DNA of 64,000 nucleotides from Chrysemys picta bellii (lineage: Eukaryota > Chordata > Testudines > Emydidae). The notes under the pieces were generated by a model. It was not told where the DNA came from, searched no databases, and saw only the letters and a list, made by a program, of their open reading frames with translations. Position 1 is the stretch's first letter; each line of letters begins with the position of its first letter. The stretch spans positions 45,374,882-45,438,881 of the forward strand of contig NC_088792.1 in NCBI RefSeq assembly GCF_011386835.1. Direction: 5' to 3'. The position numbers and the translations under genes are program-made. Positions 1 through 11,045 of this stretch are shown in pieces.

Positions 1-244
1 CCTAAGTCCATTTTGCTCAGACTGCCCATGAGTGTGAGTAACTTCTGTTCTATTCCCTCCCTCCCTTTACATCACACTTGATCGTATGCCCACATTCTCT
101 ACCATTTGTAAAACTCTTCAGGTCATTGATGGACACTGCCTACTATCTGGGCTCTGCTAAATCCACAGGGCACCCCTGCCCACATAAATGGGAGTCTTCT
201 CAATACTAAAATGAGCCAAATAGTTTGAAGGAGATGGGGGTTCT

Positions 245-614
245 TTCAGTACAGTCACAAATTCACTACCCCTGGGACGGGTGGAGGGTTGTATCACAGA
301 ATGCTTTATGGCTCACCTAGGGGTTTGCCAAACCTTTCCTGCCCAGCCAGTACACTGGGGCCCACGGCCTCCTGGTAGGTGCAGGGAATTGGTGAATGAC
401 CTTGAAGGCAATTTCCCTGAGATTCTCCAGGAGTTCCTCTTGGAAGCTGTCCGCTCTCCCACAGAGCTGCCCACCAACTGCCTTGAACTTTCTGCTTTCA
501 AACCCTTATTCTTATCACGACATGACTGACAGGATTAGAGGGGCGGGGCCAGCTTTGCCAACAACAGCTCTTGACCCCTTTGTCACCAGTGTGGGGTTTA
601 TGCACCCCATCACA
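245..614 (-). repeat. Possible LTR-like terminus, minus strand
   Basis: Read on the minus strand, the segment starting at 614 begins TGTGATGGGG and runs into a stretch with AAACCCCACACTGG. The same start occurs on the plus strand at 46809 and on the minus strand at 15664, so this looks like a third, more diverged copy of one LTR-like family. Only the terminal 40 bases or so are clearly alike. The inner boundary near 245 is a guess, and no target duplication was found. Confidence 0.3.
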
Positions 615-1634
615 GTTGGTTTGATCATCTCCTCCATATCCCAAAATTACCACTGAATTGAGCATATCTGGCAGACTGTATTAAAGAAAAGGCCAGTACA
701 GTTCAAAATTGAGGTGGTGATGTGAGGAGATCGTGCAGTCACTGAAAGTATTAGATGTAATTCTTACCAGTGCTATTAGGTCACGATCTATAAAACCACT
801 AAGCATTAATGCTCGTAATTGTATCAGATGTTTCAGATGTTTGGCTGCGTGTGTATTCTCTGTGTGTGCTGTCCCGGCTCTGTGCAGACAGCTGGCATAA
901 CAGATCTCGATCGAACTACCCAATGACCACAAGATCTGTCAATGTGATCTTGTAGTCAATGGGATTAGGTTTAAAGCAAAACATGTACTCAGGTCCTTAG
1001 TCAATCTTTGGTAACTGACCTTCATTGTTTGCACAAAAGAAATGTTGTTTGTGTTTGTAGGTGGTATCATTAAGACTTCAATTTCCAAAATCTCAAGACA
1101 AACATTAAAAATCATGATTTCCTCTCCCTGGCACTCTCTTCCCTTCTAGACCTCTTACCACCCATCTTCCTTCTGGCAAAGAGAAACATCAATGAGGGTG
1201 ATTTAATAATCTTATGTAATGTTTCTGTGCTAAACTTGTTCACATTCTCTTGCTATCTGTTATTCTGTAACTATTATTAAAAATGAGTCATGATTTACTA
1301 TTTTTAAATCCATGGTTCTGATTCTACTGCCAATTGAAGTTGATTACCTTCCATGCGAGTAGGATCAGGCCCTACACTTGCATTTCTGGCAAAGGTTTTG
1401 CTCTTTAATGCACCAAAGGTCAAAGTACTCCAAGGAGAGGGACATGAGATGAATTTTCAATTATGTATATAGGAAGTGTTATGCAATATCAATATACAAC
1501 TGTCTGTGAAAGTTCAATCAACTGACCTCCTATATGATTGGTGTGCTTATCTGTTGAAAGTCTGAAGGCAGATGGTTTGGCATTTTGTTTCCTTTGGTAA
1601 AAAACAAAATATATATATTTTTGGTAATTAGTAT
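615..1634. other. Unassigned AT-rich sequence
   Basis: I see no gene, RNA or recognisable repeat here. Short open frames exist on both strands, but none has a recognisable domain or a convincing start or splice context. The stretch ends at the 14-bp target duplication that precedes the Penelope tail. Confidence 0.5.
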
Positions 1635-1838
1635 CAGAGGGTCCTGTGGCACCTTTAAGACTAACAGAAGTATTGGGAGCATAAGCTTTCGTGGGTAAGA
1701 ACCTCACTTCTTCAGATGCAAGTGAGGTTCTTACCCACGAAAGCTTATGATCCCAATACTTCTGTTAGTCTTAAAGGTGCCACAGGACCCTCTGTTGCTT
1801 TTTACAGATTCAGACTAACACGGCTACCCCTCTGATAC
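1635..1838 (+). mobile_element. Foldback Penelope-like element tail
   Basis: Two copies of a Penelope-like 3' tail lie head to head. The left arm is in reverse orientation and is truncated at its outer end. The right arm is forward and reaches the full terminus (ACACGGCTACCCCTCTGATAC region). The element is flanked by a perfect 14-bp direct repeat, TTGGTAATTAGTAT, at 1621-1634 and 1839-1852. That length fits target-primed insertion rather than a transposase. The tail is assigned to the Penelope group because the same sequence follows a GIY-YIG coding remnant at 15992-16660. It belongs to tail subfamily 1 (stem II arm GTGAGGTTC). Confidence 0.75.
1677..1716 (-). ncRNA. Hammerhead-ribozyme-like core, Penelope tail
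   Basis: On the minus strand, CUGAAGA (complement of 1710-1716) is followed by a stem II of GUG/CAC plus GGU/ACC with one bulged A. Then come GAAA (complement of 1688-1691), a tiny stem III GC-UUAU-GC, and the UC expected before cleavage. All invariant core positions of a type I hammerhead are present. Stem I is weak in a single copy, as in minimal retroelement hammerheads that work as dimers. Activity is not shown. Confidence 0.6.
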
Positions 1839-1852
1839 TTGGTAATTAGTAT

Positions 1853-4298
1853 GTGACAGTATTTTTGGTTATTTCTAAAAAGATGCTCTAAGAACATTTC
1901 AATGTGTTTTATGCTGTATATAGATAGCTAGATCCCAACTCTAGCCCTACAGGCAGACCCCTTAAAATCAATGACCTTTTCTTCCCTGGGGAGAAAGATG
2001 AGTTCTTAACTGGAGAGAGCTAGCTGGAAGAAAATCTTAGTGAATACAAGGCACTTTGTAGCTTTCATGTTGTTTCCAAGTTGAATTAAAGCCTGTAGTC
2101 TGGTTAGCTTACTTGAATTAAGAACACACTTTTGGGGACAAGGCCTTTGGGACTCTACACAGGGGCAGGGGTCTACCAATGCAAACGCATTTGCAGAATT
2201 AGGCTCTTAAGCTCTGACTCTGCATTGAGATCCACACAGATAAACCGGTGAGTTCAGGCACAACCCCACAGGAGTTAATGGGGCTTAATGTTTGAAGGGT
2301 CCCTATGCCTATGTGATCAATTTCATAACTGGGGCTTAGGTTGTAAACATTTTAGAGCGGGATACTGTCTTCCGTGTCCAATACTATGCCAAGCACACTG
2401 TTGGCCCTTCAATAAATGGTATGATTAAGCAATATATTTAATACTAGATTGTTTTGGACAAAGACTAATGCTCCCATAACCTTTTAATCTAATATATATA
2501 TTTAATTTACTAGAAGATAATTGTAAACTTATACCACTCCATTTATCATTTCTTTGATCTAATCTATAATCTTTCCTGCAGCCTTGGCCAATATTTCTGC
2601 TCAATTTACCTTTCACTTCAATTTTATTTGCTGGAAGAAAGATAATTTGACAATAATTTGATCTAAGTGGTTTTCTGCTTCCTGTCAATTACTGATCATG
2701 GTTTTCTGCCTAATTTAAATGAGTTATCAATTAAACTCATTATTTAATGCTTACCAGACAGTTCTGAACTCTCCATCTGGCTACTGCCACTTTAAATAAT
2801 CCATTTAACATAAGATAATAGCACTATGTTGCTTTTGGGTACTTTGTAACATCGGCGTAGGTGTTATTTAAAATTAGATTTTTCATTTAGTTATCAAGGG
2901 AGACAGTGACTTCTTAATTGACAGTGATGAAATTTATGTATTCTGGAACTCTGACTGCAGAAAGTCATTGTGATTTTTTTAAATGACAGATACAAGTTTA
3001 CCAGAATGTTGGGATAATGCAGAGTAAGATTATTAGCTAAAATATGCTGTTAAGAGATTGATTACTTCTTAATATCAGTATTACTTGGTTTCCAACCTAC
3101 AAATATATAAATACAGCGTCACTATTTATCAAATGACAGTTTCATCACATCTAGCAAAAGGTAAAGCAAAAGGTAAAAGCACATCCGGAGCCATGTTAAA
3201 TTTTGTTTTAAAATCTGACGCCAGGTGAATGTCACATGGGTTAGGGTTTTGTTATAAACTTGAAGCGATCGTGGACCTTTCAAACAAACTTACTCTCTTC
3301 TACCACATGAACAACATACTAAGAACACCAAAGAGCTGCCACTTGCCCTACAGGGTGCAGGGGATGTCCTGTATTCTCCAACTGCCCTGAACATGCATAA
3401 GGGGTTATGGATCTTCTCTGTCCCAGCTCAATAAAACGAAGGACAGAAGGAAAGCCTCTCTGTTCTCACTACATGGTAAGATACATTAGGCATGCTCTCT
3501 CTCTCTCTCTCAAAATAGACATGATGACATTAAAAATATGGCAGGATGCACTATTAAAATTAACATGAAAAGAGAACGGGTGAGTTACAGAGCCCTGTTT
3601 AAGCCCACAAAGTCAGGATTGACTAATTTAGCTTATTATTATGCATGATCAATTGAGTCAACAATAAACCATCCAAACACTGGGTAAAATGCAAAATGAG
3701 ACCGTACACAAATATAGCTACTCATAGTAATTGTTGAGTTCAAACAAATAGGTCACTAAAAATAAAATGAAAAAAAAAATCACTCATTCATCCAGACCAT
3801 CTTAGCAACATTGGACAAGATTTTTAAGTTCCTATAAATGAAGCCCTCTCCCTTTCATTCATAATCAGGAATTTATTCCTAGGAAATATCAAAATGACTG
3901 TTGATTGTTGATAAGAGCTGAGATTACTCAATTTGGACTGCTGCTGAGTGTCCTGATTTGAAATCCTACCAAGAGATATGTAATAATGTAAATATTGAAA
4001 ACACGAGATCTTTATATTATTTACAAGTCAAATATTGTACTGTGAAATATGGATTCTAGACGACTCTTGAGACCTTTAACCATATTTGAGGAGTTGACCT
4101 AGGGGCAAGCTGGAACAAAACATTTAAATTTAAGGTACATACAATTTTGATTGAAAGAGATGTTGATAAGAAGACAACCCAGACAAAAAAATGGGAGAGG
4201 GATTTGGACAAATAAATTGATCTGGATGAGTCGGCCTCCCTGGGGAAGGGAATATACATCTCAATTTGTGTAACTCCTAAAGAAGTTTAATAACTTTA
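1853..4298. other. Unassigned AT-rich sequence
   Basis: I found no gene or clear transposon in this stretch. It holds a short CT run near 3498-3511 and several A/T-rich patches. The part between about 2400 and 3250 lacks obvious repeat signatures and may be unique DNA. Confidence 0.45.
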
Positions 4299-4449
4299 CA
4301 GTAGAACCTCAGAGTTACGAACACCTCAGGAATGGAGGTTGTTCGTAGCTCTGAACAAAATGTTATGGTTGTTCTTTCAAAAGTTTACAACTGAACTTTG
4401 ACTTAATACAGCTTTTAAACTTTAGTATGCAGAAGAAAAATGATGCTTT

Positions 4450-4481
<32 letters not shown>

Positions 4482-4623
4482 GTAGTTTACGTTTAACACA
4501 GCACTGTACCGTATTTGCTTTCTTTTCTTTTTTTTTGGTCTCTGCTCCTGCCTGATTGCATACTTCCAGTTCCAAATGAGGTGTGTGGTTGACTGCTCAG
4601 TTCATAATTCTGGTGTACTACTG
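4299..4623. mobile_element. Tigger/pogo-like MITE
   Basis: The element starts CAGTAGAACCTCAGAG and ends with the matching inverted end ...CTACTG. It is flanked by TA on both sides (4297-4298 and 4624-4625), as expected for the Tc1/mariner-pogo group. It contains a long T tract (about 4450-4480). No transposase is encoded, so it is non-autonomous. The left-end motif with GAACCTCAGAGTTACGAAC is typical of Tigger-like repeats in reptiles. Confidence 0.7.
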
Positions 4624-4624
4624 T

Positions 4625-5010
4625 ACTATACAGATTGCATTTGACTCCAATTACAATTCAACATATTTTTGCTAATAGGGAGGCGCTCTGTTGGAGAGAT
4701 TGCAGGGAAAGGGGAACAAACTTGTATAAGTGGTGGTTGTGTCCAGCAGTTAGACAGTTTTGGAAGGAAATTAAAGAGATTCATCTTATGACAAAATGCA
4801 AGCTTCCTAGAGATCCCCCAACTTGCTTACTTAATGCTTCAGATAAGATCTACGCTTTACAGAGAATGCCAAATGATTTTCTTTTTTTTATTATTGTTAG
4901 CAGCTAGACTTTGTACTGTTTAATAAAATTACTATATAGATGGCATATGACTACAGTTAAGATCCATCATATTTTTGCTTATAAGAAGGAGCTTTGTTGG
5001 AGAGATTGCA
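4625..5010 (+). pseudogene. L1/Tx1-like ORF2 C-terminal fragment
   Basis: An open frame from 4635 to 4907 translates with the spacing typical of the extreme C terminus of L1-clade ORF2: YLTP-like start, CWRDC, then KWWLCPAVRQFWKE. This corresponds to the Cys/Trp-rich segment that follows the reverse transcriptase in L1 proteins. After a frameshift near 4885 the frame gives LLLLAARL, which matches the LL..AR.L motif that follows in the family. The rest of the LINE is absent. About 80 bases (4625-4704) recur in diverged form at 4931-5010, so the fragment is partly duplicated in tandem. It is non-functional. I am fairly sure of the L1-type assignment from the motif order but not of the exact clade. 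Confidence 0.6.
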
Positions 5011-5319
5011 CATTAGTGAAAAACTGTGACTTCTCCTCCTATGAAACTGTGGCATAGTAAAATATAGACTGTCCTTCTAACAGAAAAGCTTTCACATCAA
5101 GTATATTCACAAGGTAAGTGTCAAAAAAAGAGGATATGTATAAGTTTTGTCACTCTTTTTGGTGCACTGAGAAGTGCTCCCCAGCTAGAGAACCAAAATC
5201 TTTGACCAATCTTTGAATATTAACCTGATTCTGGATAAACAACATATAACATAGTAAGTTCAGGTAAAATTACAATACTTTAGGAAAAAATTTCCCCAAA
5301 AAAATACAAATGTAAGGAA
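5011..5319. other. Unassigned sequence
   Basis: This AT-rich stretch lies between the L1-like fragment and the LTR-like unit. I recognise nothing in it. Confidence 0.4.
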
Positions 5320-5880
5320 GGTACCTCCAAGGTTTGCTGAAGGAGAAGAGTGACTGTTGACAGGAAGGGAGAAGGGCCAATTGGGAGGCTAAAGCACAGA
5401 GATGGGCTCAAGGCAGAGCGTTTGGCTCCAGACCCAAACTTTCCTATAGTTCAGAGACGTTCAGGGCTAGGTGTCAGGATCATGGGTGAAGATAAGACAG
5501 AACTAGTGGCAGGGGCTTGGGAGCAAGGAATCAAAGCCATGGGTCAAAGCAGGAGTCTGAAGGCAAGCCAAGGGTCAGAGCCAGAGATGGGGTCAGGAAT
5601 TGTGCCAAGGGTCCAGGTATCAGGGTCAGTATTGCACTTGTGGGGTGACGGAAGGCCAATCGGGAGTCAGGATCCAAGTCAGAGCCAAGGTCAATACCAG
5701 GAGTTCCAAAGCAAGGCAGTCATAGGATCCACATTGATGCCTGGACACTTGCTGGTATGCCCTATGGGCTTATATAGGATCAGGGAGCCAATCAGGAATC
5801 ACTAAGATTGGTGTCAGTCGGATTACCTGAGGCAGAACTTCCCATGGCATGCAATCTAGGCAAATTGTGGGGCACAGGGA
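5320..5880 (-). repeat. LTR-like unit with promoter on minus strand
   Basis: On the minus strand, GATTGGCT (a CCAAT-type box) is followed about 15 bases on by TATATAAGCC (complement near 5765-5775). This is a normal LTR U3 promoter layout. Downstream the sequence is rich in imperfect copies of GGGTCAGAGCCAG on the plus strand. The 5' edge near 5880 reads TGTGCCCC on the minus strand, which fits a TG start. The other edge and the target duplication are not resolved. A long plus-strand open frame here is not protein-like. Confidence 0.4.
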
Positions 5881-7099
5881 GTGGTCCGATTACAGCTGCT
5901 GCCGAGTAGCAGTGTGGGGATTTTGGTTGGCTGGTAGCCTCACAGGCCCGGATTCAAGTACTGCTGGTTCTTCCTGATTTATCTCACTAAATATATAGGG
6001 CCAGCCTCTGTGTTCAGATCTAAGTTCAGAACTGGATATCCCCAAAGTTTGGGCGTGTTTAGATCCAGAGTTTTGGCTCATCTCTAGTGCCAACTTGACA
6101 AGAAGTCCGAGGGATGACATTTGCCTTCACCATTCATATTGGGGTTCCCAATTGCTGAGATCACATTCACAATTAACCTCTAGCCCTGTGAGCTAAGCAT
6201 GTGTGGGATCAAAGCTTAACCCAGATCAAATTACAACCAACAAAATATTGACTTACTGAAAAATGTGGTCTTTTCTACAGTTTTTAATATCTCATTATGA
6301 TTTGACATGGATACTTCAGCTATAGAGAAATCATTCAGTAATGCTAAAACAGCATGAAATAGTACTAATCCAGGGAGATGTGTTATCTGGAAAGAATAAA
6401 GATACAATAGGTACCCAGGTAAAAGTCTGCATTTTAATATCTTTCACATGGAGTCTCATCAAAAAATTCAATAATGCTCCAAATATTTCTTTGAGAATCA
6501 GAGTAGCATCTGTCCTTTTCTTTACTATAGTTTTAAATGTTTAAAACTACATATGGCAATGCTAATAACAGGTCTAAAGGTAAATGTTGGACATTCATTG
6601 CTCAGATGTGGAAGTGATTGCCTGGGGTTACCCCAAGTCTCTCCTTGTCTGCTATCCACTCTGTCATAGTAGCCATTGACATGACAAAGACAAAAATGCA
6701 GCTAGAGAAGCAGATTACCTTTGCCTCTGTAGACCTGCCCTAATTTAGCAGGAAGAGAAAAAGACTGAGTTATCCATAGGCACCACAGCACTTAGACGTT
6801 ATACAGGTATATGGTTACTGCCACTGCTATTGGTATAATCAGTGCCGTTGTTACATTTTCACATACTTTTATTGCTAATTGCACTATTCCCTTTCGCACA
6901 TGTGTTTCAGGAAGATATTGGGTCAGATTCTGTTCTGAGTTAGTGGTAAAATTCTGGAGTAATTTTATTTACCCCCAATTTCCCTTATTAAAAATACTGA
7001 AGTACCCTGTGGCACTGATCCAAGATACTTGGAGAGGTTGGGGGGATGGGAGGTATATGAAGGCCAAAAGTGGGGATTCAGGAAAGATTTATTTCAGGA
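5881..7099. other. Unassigned sequence
   Basis: I see no supported feature. Several short open frames have no recognisable domains. Confidence 0.45.
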
Positions 7100-7600
7100 T
7101 AGGGTCCCCATTGAGTATGGGTTGTAGCTTCTTGATGATCTTCAAGCTCATCATCAGAAACAAGCTCCCCTCAGACGAGGACGCACCAACTCAGAGTGGT
7201 ACCAGACCCTGCTAGAAAAACAGTTCCAAAACCTGTAGACATAACAACCCCCACAACACCCCCCTTTCAAGATCCATGGATCCTACACATGCCTATCACA
7301 ACATATAGTTTATCTCATCTAGTGCACTAAATGTCCAAAAACTCTGTAGGTGAAACTAGACAATCACCATACTCTTGAATGAACTTGTGATGGAAAATTA
7401 TAAGACAAAAACACCCCATCACCTGTGGGTGAACACTTTTCACAAAGTGATCACTGTATATTCACCTATCAGCTCTCATCCTCAAAGGAAACCTGCGCAA
7501 CACTTTTAAAAGATGAGCCTCCTCAATGATCATAGACCACTACCAGGTGGCTTCATTGCCAAGTGACCTCTCCACTGGCAAACCAAGTTTTCCTGGATAG
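7100..7600 (+). pseudogene. Decayed Penelope-like element, GIY-YIG region
   Basis: On the plus strand, bases near 7308-7345 read IVYLI, a stop, then CTKCP. This is the start of a Penelope-type GIY-YIG endonuclease domain, with the paired cysteines that Neptune-type elements have. Further on come a fragment like SPVGEHFSQSDH and then SSSKE. At least four in-frame stops or shifts break the frame, and the YIG residues themselves are lost. The upstream part (7110-7262) resembles the linker before this domain in turtle elements. It differs clearly from the two minus-strand copies at 16141 and 55540, so it represents another, older Penelope lineage. No tail is attached at its 3' side. Confidence 0.55.
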
Positions 7601-7851
7601 GAGCCAGACTTGTGTCTTGATGTGTTTGTTTTTGAATAGAGGCCCATCAACATTTATCCACCATATATTGTAACCGTTGGAATTTCAGTCCAACGTGGAC
7701 ATAAAAGACAACAGAGTAGGCAAAGGACTGCACATTCAAAATGGAGTTTGCAGGCTGATAAAGATACACAAAGAGCTCATATCTCACACAGAATTCATAA
7801 ATTGTACAGATCCCCCAAATCACACAACCTAAAGATTCTCTTATCTATCTT

Positions 7852-7907
7852 GTAAATTCCAAAGGTAGAGTATAATGCTGCATATATTATATACCTTTGG
7901 AATTTAC
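7852..7907. repeat. 56-bp perfect-arm hairpin
   Basis: Arms GTAAATTCCAAAGGTA (7852-7867) and its exact complement (7892-7907) flank a 24-base middle that is itself mostly self-complementary. It may be a very small MITE or a chance foldback. No target duplication was found. Confidence 0.6.
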
Positions 7908-7924
7908 TATATAGATTATTCCTA

Positions 7925-8057
7925 CAGCTGGTCAAAAATTTTCCCAACGGAATGATTTTCTGTTGGGAAATTCCATTTTGTTGAAATCAAAACTTTCCAC
8001 GAGAATGTGCTGACTTCAGTGAAATTTATTCTAAAAATGTTAGGGGTGGTTTCAAGA
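7925..8057. repeat. AT-rich MITE-like repeat (AGCTGGTCAAAAATT)
   Basis: The segment begins AGCTGGTCAAAAATTTTC and contains the inverted pair CCCAACGGAA / TTCTGTTGGGAAATT. A second copy with the start AGCTGGTTAAAAATTTTG lies at about 14905-15010, so this is a dispersed family. Ends and class are unresolved. Confidence 0.45.
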
Positions 8058-10737
8058 TGTTTTTATTCAACTTCATTTTTAAAGTCAAGAGACAGAGTAT
8101 CCTGGGTAAGCTGATCTTTGGCAAGATGTTTCTTTCTGAAGTTTGTTCTGGATTTCTCTGGGCTTAATGAAACAGACAGACAAAGTAACCAATTTATGAT
8201 CAGCCATGATGCTATTTTAACACTGCAGTTGTCATTTACGTCTGTCAAAACCACACTTCAACATTTCACAAAACAAGTACATATGTATAGCCACAATCCT
8301 CTATTGCATGTGTTATGTTGGCAACATTTTTAATCTAGCAGTCAGTTTCAAATTGGTGCTGTAATTCCTACAGCAGAATGGCCACAGTACACTTTACCAA
8401 AACCTTTAATGCACAGTGCTGTATATTTCCTAATGACCTCTTCCTAAAGATTTGTTGAGCTGGCTGGTTGAAACACTGCCCAATGGACTGGCTGACATAC
8501 TATGTAGTTGACTATTGGTGGACTTGTCCTTGGAGATGTGAAAAATCTCTCCAAGCTTTACCCCTTTGGGGTATGCATTACTCTTCTGCCAACATATTCG
8601 TAACAGTGTGAAATAGCTATTTACCAAAAGAAGAACCTGCAAGGAGGAGCAGAATAATGGAGGTCAGCCACCGGCCACCATTTGATGAATGCTTTGCTGG
8701 TAACTATGTTTCCCTGGCAAAAAAAATCAATCTAGAATCTTTTGTGCTACGTTTTTATTCCAGGCCTGTGGAGCTGAGGGATTCATTACATATTGGCAAT
8801 GTATCATCAGCCATTTTAGACAGAGTCACTTTCCTTGGAGCATCCGACCTATTTCCATTTGTGCTGCTGAAGACTGGCCATGTTCTTTCACATGCACAGC
8901 AACCTTTTCATTCTGGGGAGTTAACTTCTAATAACCATAAAGAGGGAACTGAGTGATTAAAAAGAGAAGCTACTCCATCAGAAATGCTTTTGTTTCAGTC
9001 TTTTCAGCACTGAGGCTCTTTGTGTTAAAAGGCCCTGAAAACAAGTTCTGGTATTTTTCCTCTAAAATAGCATTTCAAAACTGGGAATACCATCTGTCCA
9101 CCTTTAGACCCTCCTGCTGACTCCAGTGTAACAGATGGTACAAACAGCCTGGCTTATATTTGTTGGATCAATATAAGGGACAAAATACCCGCCAGATTGC
9201 TGATGACTTACATGTTGCATATTCTGGCAATAGATGGCTTAGCAACAGTGGCACTACCCTAAAGGGAAAATTACTGAGACAGATCATTTTCTGGGTTGTT
9301 TCAGTCAAACACTATAATGTGGTTTACATTTTTCCTTTTTGGCTTGGTGCATTTTCTTCCCTCCAAACCACATCTTCCTGCAGTTGAGATTACAGTAGGG
9401 TCAAGCCTCAATTCCTTCTGCTTTATCTCAGCTTCCTTCTATTGGACTCGGTATTTATTCTCCATCCCCAGAATGGATCTCATCTGCTACACTTTTAATC
9501 TTCTCTGTGACTTTATTTTGTGCAGACAGTTAGGAGCACACACTCAGTGATTCCCAGCCTCACTCATTCCTGCCCCCACATTATTTCATCTAAGCATCTA
9601 AACAATAGACCTTGAATCCTTTCCTTGAGTCTATGTCATAGTGCATGTGAAAGTGAAGCTGGGTTTTTCAGAGTGTTCAGGAATATAGCTGGCAGTTGAA
9701 AACACTATCCAGATTTAAGAATGCATCTTTCAGAGCTCAGGCAGGCTGATATCATTCCAGGAAAGTCAGAGATGTAACTGGTGAAAAGGAAGAATAGCCA
9801 AGGCGCATACGTTCTCACAAGTACTTTGCTGGCAGTGCATATTAATACAGCACAGAAGAAAAACATGGGAGAGACCAAGTTTCACCAATGACCAAACTAG
9901 AGCAATCACAGGAAAATAATGTGAGATACACCCATCTAACCCAGGGCTCAATCCTGCACAGTGTTGAGCACTCTCTGAAAGGTTCTGAGTGCTCTCAACT
10001 CTGATTAACTTCAAAGGGAGTTCGAGGTGTGTGGCAACCGATGGGACTGCATTCTTGATCAACGTCCCCATTCTCGGTGCTCCAGAAGGTGGTAAAAAAG
10101 CCTCCCAATGTCCCTGAAACAAAATATTTCCGAAAACCTACATTTAACAATAATTTGCATTACAGTATGTCTGTCGACACATGCAAGAATTCCCAGGGTT
10201 ATATATCTAATCCTGGGGTGTCAGCCTTCAAGGTGTTCTCACACTCAGACATACTGAAGTGGGCAGTGAACACAAGACCTATATGAGAGAGCCCACCTCT
10301 GATGTGGGGAACTGCCAGGCCACTGCTGCCTCTTCATTCCTGTATTGCAATGCAGTGGTATTGCAAGCTCCCTGCTGGTGACAGAGAGTGCAGGGAACAG
10401 TGCAGCCCTGGATGGGGGCGGGGGAGAGAGCATGAATAGGAACATCGATACATACATACACACACACTTGTAGTGGCCATGAATAAATTTAGGCTTTTAT
10501 TAGAAGGTGTCTAACCATCAGTGGAATGAGGTTCTGGAACAGCCTCACAACAGGAGGAATGGGGGCAAGCAACCTAACTTGTTTGAAAATGGAGCTTCAT
10601 AAATCTATGAACAGGATTATATAGAGGGGTTGCCTGTGATAGCAGGAACCAGATTCGATGACCCAGGATGTCCCTTTCAGTCCCATGTCCCTAAGTATCA
10701 GCAGCACAGGTGTTCTGAGGACAGCTTAGGGTGTGAA
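8058..10737. other. Unassigned sequence
   Basis: I recognise no gene, RNA or transposon here. The longest frames (8657-8956 plus, 9766-10122 minus) show no domain, no repeat similarity that I can name and no convincing exon boundaries. Confidence 0.45.
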
Positions 10738-11045
10738 AAGAAAAAAAAGTAATAAATGGGTGATAGAGAGGTGGGAGAGAATGCAGGAAGAGAGCTAGAT
10801 AGAACAGGAGAGAGAAGGCAGATGAGCTCCAGGGGAGAGAAAAGGAGAAGGGAGGACAGGGAAAGGAAGAGAACAGAGAGAAGTGATAAAAGAGAACTAC
10901 AGACAGAACAGGGGAGAAGAAAGAAAAAAGTAGTAATGTGGGGGGGGGGCAGAAAAGAAAAGCTATTAGACAAGAATGAAAAAATAAGACAGAGAAAAAG
11001 ACACTAGAGAGAATGGACAAAAACAAATGAGATGCAGCAAACAAG
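10738..11045. repeat. Polypurine (GA-rich) low-complexity tract
   Basis: About 300 bases are strongly purine-biased on the plus strand (AGAG, GGGAGA, GAAAAA words), with a run of nine G near 10940-10948. The open frames on both strands here are low-complexity artefacts. Confidence 0.75.

Noticed and set aside
1635..1838. Classification as a DNA-type MITE because of the inverted arms
   Set aside because: The 14-bp duplication, the asymmetric outer ends and the link of the same tail to a GIY-YIG remnant favour a Penelope-like retroelement.
3498..3511. CRISPR-like or tandem repeat array
   Set aside because: Only a short CT run is present. No spaced repeats of CRISPR type occur anywhere in the window, and the repeat content is vertebrate.
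5350..5805. Open frame of 151 codons
   Set aside because: The translation is a string of degenerate GSE/GQ repeats with no domain, and the other strand has an LTR promoter layout.
8657..8956. Possible host exon of 99 codons
   Set aside because: I recognise no domain, and there is no convincing splice context. It starts with an ATG in sequence that otherwise looks intronic or intergenic.
10691..11044. Frame of 117 codons rich in Ser, Phe and Leu on the minus strand
   Set aside because: It is the complement of the polypurine tract and has no protein-like composition.
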